This document shows, piece by piece, positions 1 through 10,438 of a DNA stretch of 64,000 bases. Under the pieces are notes generated by a model, which saw nothing but the letters and a program-made list of their open reading frames with translations, ran no database searches and was not told the DNA's origin. The translations under genes were made by a program, and so were the position numbers. The stretch spans positions 5,891,501 to 5,955,500 of the forward strand of contig NZ_JAKUKA010000001.1 in NCBI RefSeq assembly GCF_023156195.1, read 5' to 3'. The stretch comes from Chitinophaga sedimenti. GTDB lineage: Bacteria; Bacteroidota; Bacteroidia; Chitinophagales; Chitinophagaceae. Each line of letters starts with the position of its first letter. Positions within the stretch are counted from its first letter, which is position 1.

Positions 1-2017
1 CGGAAGCGGTAATGGCCGAAATACTGTTTGTCATCCAGGAATATATGTCGCCTCCCGTGCGCCAATACTCGCTGGACGAGATGCAGGCCATGCGTCATGC
101 GGATGGCAGCGCGTACCGCGTGGATGAAATATTTGAAGGCCCCTGGCTGGACAATGGTTTCATTCCCGATGAAGAACTGGAACGGGCTACGCTGCGGACG
201 AATATTTACACCTCCGACATCATCAACCTGGTGATGGATATTCCCGGCGTGCGTTCTATTAAAAACATCCTACTGAACTACTGCGATACGCCGTCCGCCA
301 AACGGCACGAATGGTGCATTCCCGTAACACCCTGGCGTAAAGCTGCGTTGTGTGTCGATAAAAACGCGATCCATCTTTTTAAAGATGTCATTCCTGTTAG
401 CATAGACAAAACAAAACTGCAGCAACAGCTGGATGCACGGATGAAAGCTGTGCAGGATGCGGCAGATGCCGTGAGAAGCAGCGATCTGCCCTACACGCTG
501 GGTACTTATCATCCTATGGCGGACTATACGCCATTGCTGCACCAGCTGCCCGCTACATACGGGGTGGGGCCGGACGGATTGCCCGCCAATGCTACGCCGG
601 CCCGCAAAGCGCAAAGCAACCAGCTGAAAGGATATTTATTATTTTTTGACCGGTGCTGGCGAACTATCTGTCGCAGTTGTCCAACCTGCGCTCCCTGTTC
701 CGCCTGAGTTACGACGGGGCATCGCTGCTGGAAAAGCCGCAAACTTACTTCTACCAGAAAATAGCAAGACAAACTTTCCCGGGCCTCGAAAACCTGGTGA
801 GTGGTTATGATACATTTGAGCAGGCATCTGCCGACCCGGCTAAACCACATTTACCGGAACTTACCGCCGCTTACGACGATGCGGTGACACGCTCCAACCG
901 TTTTCTTGATCACCTGCTGGCGCGTTTCGCCGAGCATTTTTCTGATTACGTGATGCAGTTGTATTCCCTGTATGGCCAGAAAGCTGCGGCGGACGTGGTG
1001 ACAGACAAACGCATCTTCCTGAATGAATACCCGCGCATCAGCGCCAACCGCGGCGGTGGTTTTGATTACTATAATGAAGACGTAACGGTATGGGATACCG
1101 ATAACGTGAGCGGCATGGAACACCGCATTGCACGGCTGCTGGGCATGCCCAACTTTAACCGCCGCGTGTTATCCACCATCAAGTACGAAATTTTCCAGGA
1201 GAAGGATACGGATGGTAAAGACGAGTACCGCTTCCGCCTTATGGACCCGGTGACGAATAAGATTTTGTTGAGCAGCAGCACCAAATACCTCGACAAGGCC
1301 GAGTGCGAAGCGGTGTTTAAAACCGCCATGCGGCTGGCGGCTGACCGGAATAACTATGCGCAGAAGAAAACAGTGGATGGCAAATTTTATTTCAACCTGG
1401 TAGATGAAACGAATGATGTGGTAGCCCGCCGCATCGAGTACTTTGATACCGAACAAAAGCTCGACGAAGCCATTGCCTTCCTGTTACAATTTGTGAGAAA
1501 GAATTATAGCGATGAAGGAATATTTGTGGTAGAACACCTGCTGCTGCGTCCCGGCCTGGCGGCACTGGCGGAAGCCGGCGACGAATTAGCCAACCCCGCG
1601 AATTTTTTGCCCGTTTGTCCCGCAGGCGATTGTGAAGATGATTGCGGCGAAGATCCTTATTCGTTCCGTATTACAGTGGTGCTGCCCGCCGAAACCGCGC
1701 GGTTCCGCGATATCGGTTTCCGGCAGTACATAGAGCAGCTGGTGCACATGGAAACGCCGGCGCACATTCAGCCGAAAATCTGCTGGCTGAACGACCGCGA
1801 ACTGCAGCAGTTCGAAGAAGCACTGAAGAACTGGCTGGAACACAAGCAGGCAGGGGAGCTGGATTCACCGGAAGGCTTAGCGGCCCTGCAACGGCTGGTG
1901 TACGTACTCTATCATGTAAAAAGCGTTTATCCGACAGGGAATCTGAGCGATTGTACGCATCCCACCGATACGCCGGTGGTGCTGGGACGTACGAACCTGG
2001 GCAACCTGGAGGCATAA
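1..2017 (+). CDS. eCIS baseplate-type protein, 5' partial, one frame break
   Basis: The reading frame is open to the left edge of the window (codons GAA GCG GTA precede the first ATG at 12), so the gene starts upstream and only about 670 C-terminal residues are visible. The visible part starts with a PPVR-Y-LDEM and IFEGPWLDNGF segment, then SDIINLVMDIPGV, a pattern I associate with large baseplate (Afp11/Afp12-like) proteins of Bacteroidota contractile injection systems. A later part (about 1360-1500) resembles the small YegP-like repeat (FYFNLVDETNDVVARRIEYF). A cysteine-rich stretch (CPAGDCEDDCGED) lies near 1615-1650. The frame breaks near 649: inserting one base restores FFD-VLANYLSQL. 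It is followed after 30 bp by the next gene of the operon. The assignment rests on context plus recalled family resemblance, not on a database hit. Confidence 0.6.
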
Positions 2018-2047
2018 CATCCACCTAAAAATATTAAACAGCGATTT

Positions 2048-4898
2048 ATGGAAAACGTTCCCGTAAAACTGAAAATAACCCCGCCCGCACTGCACTACTT
2101 TGAAGATAACCAGGTGCTGACGGCCTCGCAGCTCAATAACCTGGTGCGTTATTTCGATTACCAGGACCGCCTTACCCGCACCCGCTTGCTGGGCGCAGGC
2201 ATTGTTTGCGGCCTCAAGGTGGTGAATGCTACCGGCATGATCACCGTGACCAAAGGCTGCGGCATCACCTCCGACGGCGACCTTATTTCGCTGGAGCAGG
2301 ACGTGCAGTACACGCAGGCATTGCCTTTTGATGATAAGAAAGCACAATACAGCCTGTTCAAACGGGCAGAAAATACACAGTTGGAATTGTTTGAATTGCT
2401 GCCCGCACGCGGCGATAACGGCGGCAGTAACGAAGTAACGCAGTTGCGGGACTTTTTGCGAACAGGCAGCCGGCCGATTATGTGGTGTTGCTCTATTTGA
2501 GCCAGTACATTGAAGATGCGGACATCTGTTCATCGAACGACTGTGATAATAAAGGGATATTGATGCAGTCGGCGTTAAAAACGCTGCTGATCAGCAAAGC
2601 CGACTACGAACGGATGCATAGGGAGGATGATTGCTGCGGGGAAAGTTTTTTCAGTCTGCCCGACGCTTACGTAAGCCGCCCTGTATGGAACCCGGTGAAC
2701 AATGGCATTTATACCTATTCGGAAATGTGGAACCGTTATAACCTGGCGATCCAGAGCACGTCCAAAGTACTGGACGTGGCGCTGTCGCAGGCAGACGCGG
2801 TAGCGGCTTCGCTGGAACGCTGTTTTGCACAGAACGGAGAATTGCCGCAGGCTACTACCGTGATTACGCGTCCCGCTGGCACGGCGCCCACCCGGGTAAC
2901 AGAAACAGCGGCGGTTTCGGCGAGCATTGCGGGGCTGGCTTTGCGGCTGCCGGCGAGTTTGCTGAACCGTTTCCGGGCCTTGTCGGGATCGGCGGCGCCA
3001 TCGTTTTCGGCCGCTTTGCAGCGTGAAGCGCCAAAGGCGCAGAACGACTTCAGCATTCAATACTTTTACGATTTTGTAAAGGATGTGACGGATGCGTATA
3101 ATGAATTCCGTTTATCCACGCTGGACCTTTGCCAGGGCTGCTGTATCGATGCGGCATTGTTCCCGAAACACCTGGCGCTTGGACTGGTGGCCGATTCTTC
3201 GCCTATACCATCGTGCCACTACCGGCAGTGTTTTATCGAATCGCCGATTTTGAATCATAAGGATGCGCAGATGCGCCGCTCATTGTTCCTGTATAATCGC
3301 CTTGTGCAAATGATTCAAAATTATCAATATGAAGAAAAGAATGTAACCGTGCTGCGTGTTACGCCCAGTGTGAGTTATAAAGGGCCGGTAGGGGAAAGGA
3401 GTATTCCTGCCTACTACGCGGCCGGTACCTTAAATGAAGAATGGGATTACGATAAGTTTCGCCGCAACGAAACGGGCAAACACCTGTCGTACTTCGCTGC
3501 CACGGTAAATCCACAGGGGCCGCCACAGGTGATCAATCCGCTGGACTACGACCGGATAAATATGATTTCTTCCGGATCGAGGGGCATGTCGGTAAAACTT
3601 ATGAATCGGCTTATGGCCAGCTGAACAAGTTGTGCCGGGATAAAGACCTGCCTTTTGATATTCTCGGGTTGCAGCTGGATAATAATCCGCGCTTCGTTAT
3701 CCCGAAATGGGACTTTACGCCGCCGCACCTCGACACTGTTTTCGAATTGCAGAAGTTCAAATTCAGCAATTATTTAGATAAGATGAAGTCGTACAACGAC
3801 GAGCTGGAGAAAAACATTCCGGCGGAAAAAGACCTGGACGTGCCCGGTGTGACCGAACATTACGGCAGCGCCAAACAGCTCCGCTCCGCCGCCATTGACC
3901 GTAAAAAGGCGCTGGACAGCGAGCTGGAAAGCGTAAAACCGTTTTTTCAGGTAACTGCTGCGCAGGCTACACCGACCCAGTTTACCAATATTCATGCGTC
4001 GATTGCGAATAAGGCGGCGGTGATGAACAACAGCGCCAAACTGCTCACCCGCGCCACACTGGCCACGCCGTTACAGAACGTTGCGCAGATCGCGCATCCG
4101 GAGGCGTTATCGTGGCTCACGCAATTGGTAGCCGATACCCGCGAGGCGCTGAAGCAGTCGTACATTTTTTCCAATTTCATCAGGGTGAATCCCGGTGTGA
4201 TGCATAATGCGGGGGTAACAAAGGGCGGAACGTTCCTGTTGTTGTACACGCAAACGACAGATGCCAACGGTACCACCCAGCGCCGTGTGGTGGGCGATTT
4301 TTACCTGCCTTACGCCGTGAAGCCGGAAACAATTGCTGCTACCACGGTGCCGCCTGTTCGTCCGGGTGTAATTCCAACACCACCGGTATATATTCCGCCA
4401 GACATTTTCCAGATTCGCCCCGACCTGATCAAACCGCCGTTGCTGAACGCGGATCTGTTAAAGCTAAAAGATAACCTGGTGCTGGATAAAAATGATTTGC
4501 TTTCCCGCGTCACCGACCTGCAAAGCTCCGTTAATACCAAGCTGTTCGACATCAATGAGCATGTGGATACGCGCCTCAGTGGCGTGGCGAAGAAGGCCGA
4601 CCTGGAAGATAATATATCCGCTGTGAAGTCCATGATCAACAATAATATGACCACCGTGGTGCAGAATTACCAGGAAACCTTTAACCGCGTGGTAACATCC
4701 TACGACAATGTGCTCAACAAAACGAAAGCGGGCACCGTGGGCGTGGCCGACCTGGGTAAATTGACACTGGATGAAGCCAGCATCAAAAATATGAGCAAGG
4801 CGGAAATGACGACCCTGGCGAAAAACTACCAGGAAGCCATTACACTGATGCAGAAGTCGCGCAACGATTTTGGTGAATTCTTTAACATCAGGCAATAA
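2048..4898 (+). CDS. Large eCIS-associated structural protein, two frame breaks
   Basis: This is a single protein of about 950 residues read across three frames (breaks near 2463 and 3552). The continuity is clear: LRNRQPADYVVLLYLSQYI and then DKYDFFRIEGHVGKTYESAY form when one base is added or removed. The N-terminus (LTASQLNNLVRYFDYQDRL, then GIVCGL and GCGITSDGDLI) is typical of a hypothetical family that sits between baseplate and tape-measure genes in Bacteroidota eCIS loci. The C-terminal third has a proline-rich linker (about residues 760-800, PPVYIPPDIFQIRPDLIKPP) followed by a long predicted helical/coiled-coil region. There is no signal peptide or membrane segment, as expected for an intracellularly assembled tail component. 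It lies 30 bp after the baseplate gene and 2 bp before the tape-measure gene. The role is inferred; a tail-fibre or baseplate-wedge role is equally possible. Confidence 0.55.
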
Positions 4899-4900
4899 CT

Positions 4901-6327
4901 ATGGGCGCTGAGCACCCGCATATTATCCGCAACATCCGTTTACGCCTGCAAATGCCGGGCGTGGACAAAGCCTTTGCCCTGCAACAACAGGCGAAGGCCA
5001 GCCTGGAAGGCGCGTTGCAGGAGGCGCTCGGTGAGATACTGAATAAATATGCCGGCGATGGCGAATACCTGCACATTCCGCGCCTGGAGCTTGCGTTGGA
5101 CCCGTTGCCGGAAGCAGACTTTGAAAGGCACTTTCATCAGGCAGTATTAGCGGCGGTAGATAAAGCCCGGCAGCGCTGCTGGAACGGGAAGCGATTGCTG
5201 CTACCGGCGGGGCATTGGCAGAACAGGCCACAGCGGCTGTTGCCCGCGTGTCGCAGGAAGCGCAGTGCTTGGACGGCTGGTTTTATTTTCTCGGAAAAGG
5301 CACTTTGCCCTGGTGGCAGTCACCAACCGGATCGCAAACTTTGGAGCAACAGTGGATTGCGGCGGCGCGCGCCAAACCGGTGCTGTTCCGCGAACGCTGG
5401 TATCGCGCCTGGGCGCACCGGCAAATCAATGTGCCGCGCTGGCTGGAACAAAGCTCGCCGGCCTGGCGACAGGTGATGCTGGAGGCGCTTTGTCCCGCGC
5501 CATTGATCGAATACTACCGGCAACTGGAGCGGGATATGGGTTCCGTAAAATATGCGGCCTGGCATAGCTTCTTTGATTTCCTGGATGCAGGGCATCAATA
5601 TAAACCGGAAGCAGAATCCTTGTTACGCATCTTTTGGCGGCCTCGTTAGAAACGCATTGGAAACTGTATGCACACGAGCCCTTAGATGGGCAGGCAATCG
5701 AACGCTTACAGCGGCTGTTACTGGAGGATGGGAAAATAGCGCCTTTATCGGGCAGGCCGCCTGCAACGGAACGTGATGAACGAGTAACGGTGCCGGATAC
5801 ACGTGTTATTTCTCTGCCCGAAGAGGGGATTCCAGTACAGGATGCAGGCCTCGTATTACTGCACCCTTTTTTATTCATTTATTCAGGAGGATGGAGTGGC
5901 TCACGGAAAAAGATCACCAGCTGAACGCGGCGGATCAACAACAAGCCGTGCACCTGCTGGCATTTTTGGGCAGTGGCGCGGAGCAGCCCGCCGAATATGA
6001 AATGGTGTTGCCGAAAGTACTTTGCGGTATGCCACTGGAAACACCGATCGCGCGCGATATTATACTTGGCGACCAGGAGCGGCAGCAGGCGGAAGCGCTG
6101 TTGCAGGCGGTATTGGAACACTGGCCACCGCTGAATAGTTCGAGTATTACGGCGCTGCGTGAAACCTTTTGCAAAGACCGGGGCTGTTGCAGTATCGCGA
6201 CGGACAATGGATATTGCAGGTAGAGCAACGCACCGTTGATGTGTTACTAAACCGCCTGCCCTGGGGGATCAGCATGATTCGCCTGGCATGGATGCCGCAG
6301 CTGATGCGGGTAGATTGGGCTTTATAG
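4901..6327 (+). CDS. Contractile injection system tape-measure-like protein, about four frame breaks
   Basis: The start (HIIRNIRLRLQMPGVDKAFA, then IPRLELALDPL) and the ends of the interrupted frames (GLVLLHPFL; LNRLPWGISMIRLAWM) match the pattern of the contractile-injection-system tape-measure family (CIS_TMP) of Bacteroidota. The protein of about 475 residues is read across five frames; breaks lie near 5170, 5636, 5880 and 6170. Each junction continues a sensible sequence, for example HPFLFIYF-RRMEWLTEKDHQLN. In the Afp/PVC systems the corresponding protein (Afp14) is thought to set tube length; here the role is by family and operon position. It begins 2 bp after the previous stop. The fragmentation comes from indels and not gene decay, because the reading continues to the conserved C-terminus. 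Confidence 0.7.
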
Positions 6328-6357
6328 CTTTTAGCTTTTAAAAATAAACAGTTTGTT

Positions 6358-7033
6358 ATGATTAGTCCCGATATCAAAAAGAAAATCATCCGCATTGTAA
6401 ATGTGTTTGAAACCGGCAGCCCTGAAGGCCGGTACGAACAAGTAACGATTTTGCCGGACGGCCGCAATGGCAGCCGGCAGATTACTTACGGCCGCAGCCA
6501 GACGACGGAACAGGGCAACCTGCGTAACCTGGTAGAGCGTTATGTGCAGTTGCAGGGAACCTTTGCCGCGGAGTTTCAGCCGTTTCTGCCAAAGATCGGT
6601 GTGAGCCCGCTGGTGGATAATAAAACTTTTAAAGACCTGTTGCGTACCAGTGCCAAAGAAGATCCGCTGATGCGGCAGGCGCAGGACGAAACGTTTGAGG
6701 TATTATACTACCAGCCCGCACATCATTTTTTTGAATCGGAGCGGTTCACGTTGCCATTGAGCATGTTGGTGATATACGATAGCTATATCCATTCCGGCAG
6801 CATTCCGCCATTCCTGCGCAGTCGTTTCCCGGAGCGGACGCCATTGCGGGGTGGCGATGAAAAGGCCCTGGATACGCGCCTATACGAAGGCCCGGCAGAA
6901 CTGGCTCGCTACGCACAAGCGGACGGTGTTAAGACCGACGGTGTACCGGACGGAGTGTTTCCTGAATGAAATGGAAAAAGACAACTGGAGTTTGGAGAAA
7001 ACCGTGCTGGCGCACGGCGTGAAAGTTCCGTAA
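6358..7033 (+). CDS. GH46 chitosanase/lysozyme-fold glycoside hydrolase in the eCIS operon, one frame break
   Basis: The protein has about 225 residues and aligns along its length with family GH46 chitosanases as I remember Streptomyces CsnN174. The putative acid is Glu18 in VFETGSPEGRY and the putative base is Asp34 in ILPDGRNG, with the expected spacing. Further matches are MRQAQDETFEVLYYQPA, YDSYIHSG, GGDEKAWIRAYTKARQNWL and CFLNEMEKDNWSL. The frame breaks near 6868 (GGCCCTGG): removing one C joins the two halves. There is no signal peptide, so it is probably made in the cytosol and loaded onto or into the injection particle. It may act like the lysozyme part of phage spikes, cutting peptidoglycan or chitosan. 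The fold assignment is fairly firm; the substrate is unknown. Confidence 0.75.
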
Positions 7034-7046
7034 CCCTAAAAGATCA

Positions 7047-9095
7047 ATGCATATGCACCAGGCTCGCGAAGCAGCAAAAACAACCGGTCCCTCGTTCCGG
7101 CACGACACGCCTTTCTTTGGCGCATCGCCCGCCCCGGTATTCTTTCAGCCAAAGCTGACCGTGAATGAACCGGGTGATCCTTATGAGCGGGAGGCCGATG
7201 AAGTGGCCGATAAAGTGATGCGGATGGAAGACGTGACGGTCCAGCATTGCGCGACCTGCGATGACGAAGCGGTACAGCGGAAATGCCCCGAATGCGAAAA
7301 AAGAAGCAATAATGCCTTCTGCAGAAACCAACGCTAACGTCATCCCGGCTGGTATAGAGGCACAATTGCATCAGTCACGCGGAAGGGGCCGGTCGATGGA
7401 TGCCGGTACGCAGACCTTTATGGAACAACGGTTCGGTGCTTCGTTCCGGGGGTGAATATTCATACAGATGGTACCTCGGCTGATATGAACCGCCAGCTTC
7501 GTGCGAAGGCGTTGCCGTTGGCAGCGATATTTATTTCAACCAGCAGCAATACCAGCCGCAATCTGCCGCCGGCCGTCATTTGCTGGCGCATGAACTGACG
7601 CACGTATTGCAGCAGCGGAACGGCTTGCAACGCATTTCCCGCAAGGATTATAATGTGGGTACTACTGCCAGTCCTGTGAATGTGCTGATCGATTATAGTT
7701 TTTTAGAAACCACTTATTTCGGTCGTTTCGGCCAGGGCTGTGAAGATTTGTTTGCCCGGTTTACGGGTCAGCCGGTAGGGCCGGTGCAGGCCGCTATTGC
7801 GGCTTTGAGCAACACGCACCAACGCTGGCTGCTCTTTGCGCTCGACCTGCTGATAGATAATCCCGTACCCGGTTTAGATAAAACGGCCGCGGCCAGTGCG
7901 CTGATAGCGTATGCGCCATCAGCACGTTATACGCCGCTGGGCGGCCGTACGGATACGGTATTTGAAGATGAAGTATTCCGTAGCAGCGGCTGGTTCGAAC
8001 GGTCGTTGACGCGGGGATTGCCTGCACCTACTGCGACCGAGGCCTCCTCACTGGATGTGTTGTACAACGGCGCTGCCGCCAGTGGCGGCAGTTCGTCTGC
8101 CTGTCCCGCCGCCCGTACTCCGCTCGATGAACCTGCCTTACGCAACGGCGTGCGACCGGCATTTACCGCATTTGTCGCCAGTCAGCTCGCTATCCTCTCC
8201 GGCGCTACGGTGGGTACGCAAAGCATCAGTGATATTCGTCCGATAGCCGATCTCGTACAGGAAGAAGCGCGTGAGTTTTTTCACCCTTACTTCGGTCGCA
8301 GCAGTACGCGTGCGTTTTTAGATCAATGGACTTATTCCGCGCGCATCCAGGCCAGCACAGCGGCGGGTGCAATCCCCGCCGGTATGCGCCGCGCCTTTAT
8401 CGACAACCGCGCCATGCTAAAGGCCACGGAAGCGGGTGTGATCGGCGCTACCCATTTTGATTCGCGTTGTGCGGGTGATATAGCGGTGTGGGACGACATT
8501 ATAAACATCCGGATGCCGATCCAACGATACAGGCGGATGTATCGCGACTCCTTTCCTGGCAGTCGTTTACGGAACATGATAATGCACATGCGGAGGTAAC
8601 GATGAACCTGCAGTTCATTGACCGCGGCAACAGCGGAGATGCCTGCAGCGCACGCTGGCGCAGCGTGCGGACGCTCTGTCATGAACTGATGCATGCTTAT
8701 AATGCCCAGACTTTTTTAATGCCAATCATGGCAGGCAAATCATCCGCGAAGGATTTGCGGAAGTGCTCGGGGTGCAGTTGTTCAATTCCATCCGTGCAAA
8801 AGCGGCCAATAATTCTTACCGGCGGCGCTTTGAAGGAGGACTGCCGGCGGGAGATTGTATAGGTGTATCCATTCCCGTGGCCGCTCCTGGTTACCAGGAT
8901 GCCGGCGCCAATGCCGCTTCGGTATTGAGTACAGTCGGTAATGACCGCTTCCGGGCGGCGTTTTTCCTGGGACAAACAGACCTGGTAAGCTTGCAGCCGT
9001 GCCTGGAGCAGGGTGGGGAAGATAATGTATACGAACGGGAAGCGGCGGCGAAAGCAACGGAGGTGTCCGGGTTTTCGGATGCTGTATCAGCATAA
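7047..9095 (+). CDS. DUF4157 (eCIS core domain) protein with C-terminal gluzincin-like protease motif, about five frame breaks
   Basis: The protein of about 680 residues is read across several frames (breaks near 7300, 7450, 7510, 8511 and 8720). The N-terminal part has the DUF4157 signatures: GDPYEREADEVADKVM near 7170-7220, then VNIHTD and HLLAHELTHVLQQ near 7580-7617. A cysteine cluster (CATCDDEAVQRKCPEC) lies between them. The C-terminal part has a second zinc motif, TLCHELMHAYN (about 8670-8700). Restoring one T in the run near 8715 then gives IIREGFAEVLG, which is HExxH followed by a downstream Glu, the gluzincin arrangement. DUF4157 marks proteins associated with eCIS particles, often cargo toxins. 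I therefore infer a possible delivered metalloprotease. There is no signal peptide. The DUF4157 call is firm; the effector role is inference. Confidence 0.65.
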
Positions 9096-9106
9096 AAAGA
9101 AATGAG

Positions 9107-10420
9107 ATGAAGCCACGCTACAAGAAACACCGTCCCGCGCAACAGCAGGACAAACAAACAGACGTGCCTTTCTTTGCGCCGGCAGCACATGCGCCTGTCG
9201 TGCAACGCGCGGCCAATGGAACGCCTGCCGCTGCTTTTGTTCCACCTGGTCCGGGCAGCCCGCTGCCCGCCACCGTGCAGCAGTTCTTCGCGCCGCGAAT
9301 GGGGCTGGACCTGAGCGGGGTGCAGGTGCATACCGGAGACAAAGCCGCTGCATCCGCACAATCGCTGGGTGCTAAGGCGTACACATATGGCGGCCACATC
9401 GTGTTTAATAACGGGCAATATAACCCAGAAGCCCGCGACGGGCAACGATTGCTGGCGCACGAGCTGACGCATGTGGCGCAGCAGCAAAGCGGCCGTAGCA
9501 ACGGTATTCAGCGTGAGCCACTGGGTGGCGATGACAACGAAAAGGGGACTGCGCTTATGACTTCCTATCAAAATTCAATAGAGATAGACGGTTTCGAATT
9601 CGGAAAACCCGAGCTGACGCCAGACCACCAGGCGCGGCTGGCCGATTATAAAAAGCAAATTTCGGGGCTGCTGATGCGTTATCCCGATTCATTCCTCACC
9701 TTGTGGGGACATACCGATGCGGTAGATTCGGAGGCGAAGAACGAAGCGCTGGGCCTTGCCCGCGCCGAAGCCGTGAAAGCGGAACTGACCAGTGGCGAAA
9801 GCGCCCTCCCGGAAGCGATGATCAGTACCCGCACCATGGGCGAACGTGAGCCGGCAGTGAAGTCTGCCAGCCGCGAACCGAAGAACCGCCGCGTGCAGCT
9901 GACGTTTTCGGCCCGACGTTTCCTTTCCACACCAAAACTTGACTGGACGCTGCAGCCACCGCCGAAGTTCGATTACAAACTGCCTGAGCAGGGCACGCTG
10001 TATCCGCCTTACCGCGATCCCGGCCCGGACTATACCCGGAAAATACCCGATCTCAAGATCAAACGGAAAACACCGATAGAAGCCATCCTGGAAGATGACC
10101 CCATCCTGAAAAAGCTGCCGCCTGACTGGCGGGAAAAAGTAATCGATGCGGCCAAAGACGGCGATGAATCGCTGGTAGAAAAGGCGCTGGACTTTTTACC
10201 GGTGGAGGGCAGTGCGAAAGAAGGCATCAAGGCAGCAGTGAAAGCTGCGATCCAGTCTGCGAAAGGGAGGAAGTGGGAGCCGCCGCCAGAGCCGCTGTAC
10301 CCGATGCCGCCTTCGGGCGCGCCGCCCTATGTGCCTGCGCCGGGCGAGCAGCTGTATAAACTGCCACCGATTAAATTTGATGAAAACGATATCATAAAAT
10401 GGTTTAAGCGAAAGTTTTAA
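9107..10420 (+). CDS. DUF4157 domain fused to OmpA-like peptidoglycan-binding domain, 437 aa
   Basis: This gene is intact. Residues about 40-130 form a DUF4157 domain: PATVQQFFAPRMGLDLSGV, VHTGDKAA, then LLAHELTHVAQQQSG. Residues about 150-270 look like an OmpA C-terminal domain: FEFGKPELTPDHQARL, LTLWGHTDAVDSEAKN, LGLARAEAVKAEL and KNRRVQLTF, the usual pattern for diaminopimelate contact. The remainder is proline-rich (many PP and YPP segments) with a short helical stretch before a lysine-rich end. It begins 11 bp after the preceding DUF4157 gene and is followed after 18 bp by the ATPase gene. There is no signal peptide. The combination suggests an eCIS-associated protein able to bind cell wall, either of the producer or of a target; which one cannot be told from sequence. 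Confidence 0.75.
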   Translation: MKPRYKKHRPAQQQDKQTDVPFFAPAAHAPVVQRAANGTPAAAFVPPGPGSPLPATVQQFFAPRMGLDLSGVQVHTGDKAAASAQSLGAKAYTYGGHIVFNNGQYNPEARDGQRLLAHELTHVAQQQSGRSNGIQREPLGGDDNEKGTALMTSYQNSIEIDGFEFGKPELTPDHQARLADYKKQISGLLMRYPDSFLTLWGHTDAVDSEAKNEALGLARAEAVKAELTSGESALPEAMISTRTMGEREPAVKSASREPKNRRVQLTFSARRFLSTPKLDWTLQPPPKFDYKLPEQGTLYPPYRDPGPDYTRKIPDLKIKRKTPIEAILEDDPILKKLPPDWREKVIDAAKDGDESLVEKALDFLPVEGSAKEGIKAAVKAAIQSAKGRKWEPPPEPLYPMPPSGAPPYVPAPGEQLYKLPPIKFDENDIIKWFKRKF

Positions 10421-10438
10421 ACCAGGAGAATCCATGAC

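Noticed and set aside
12..707. Treating the ATG at 12 as the true start of the first gene
   Set aside because: The frame is open to the window edge and the protein lacks an N-terminus; it is a partial gene.
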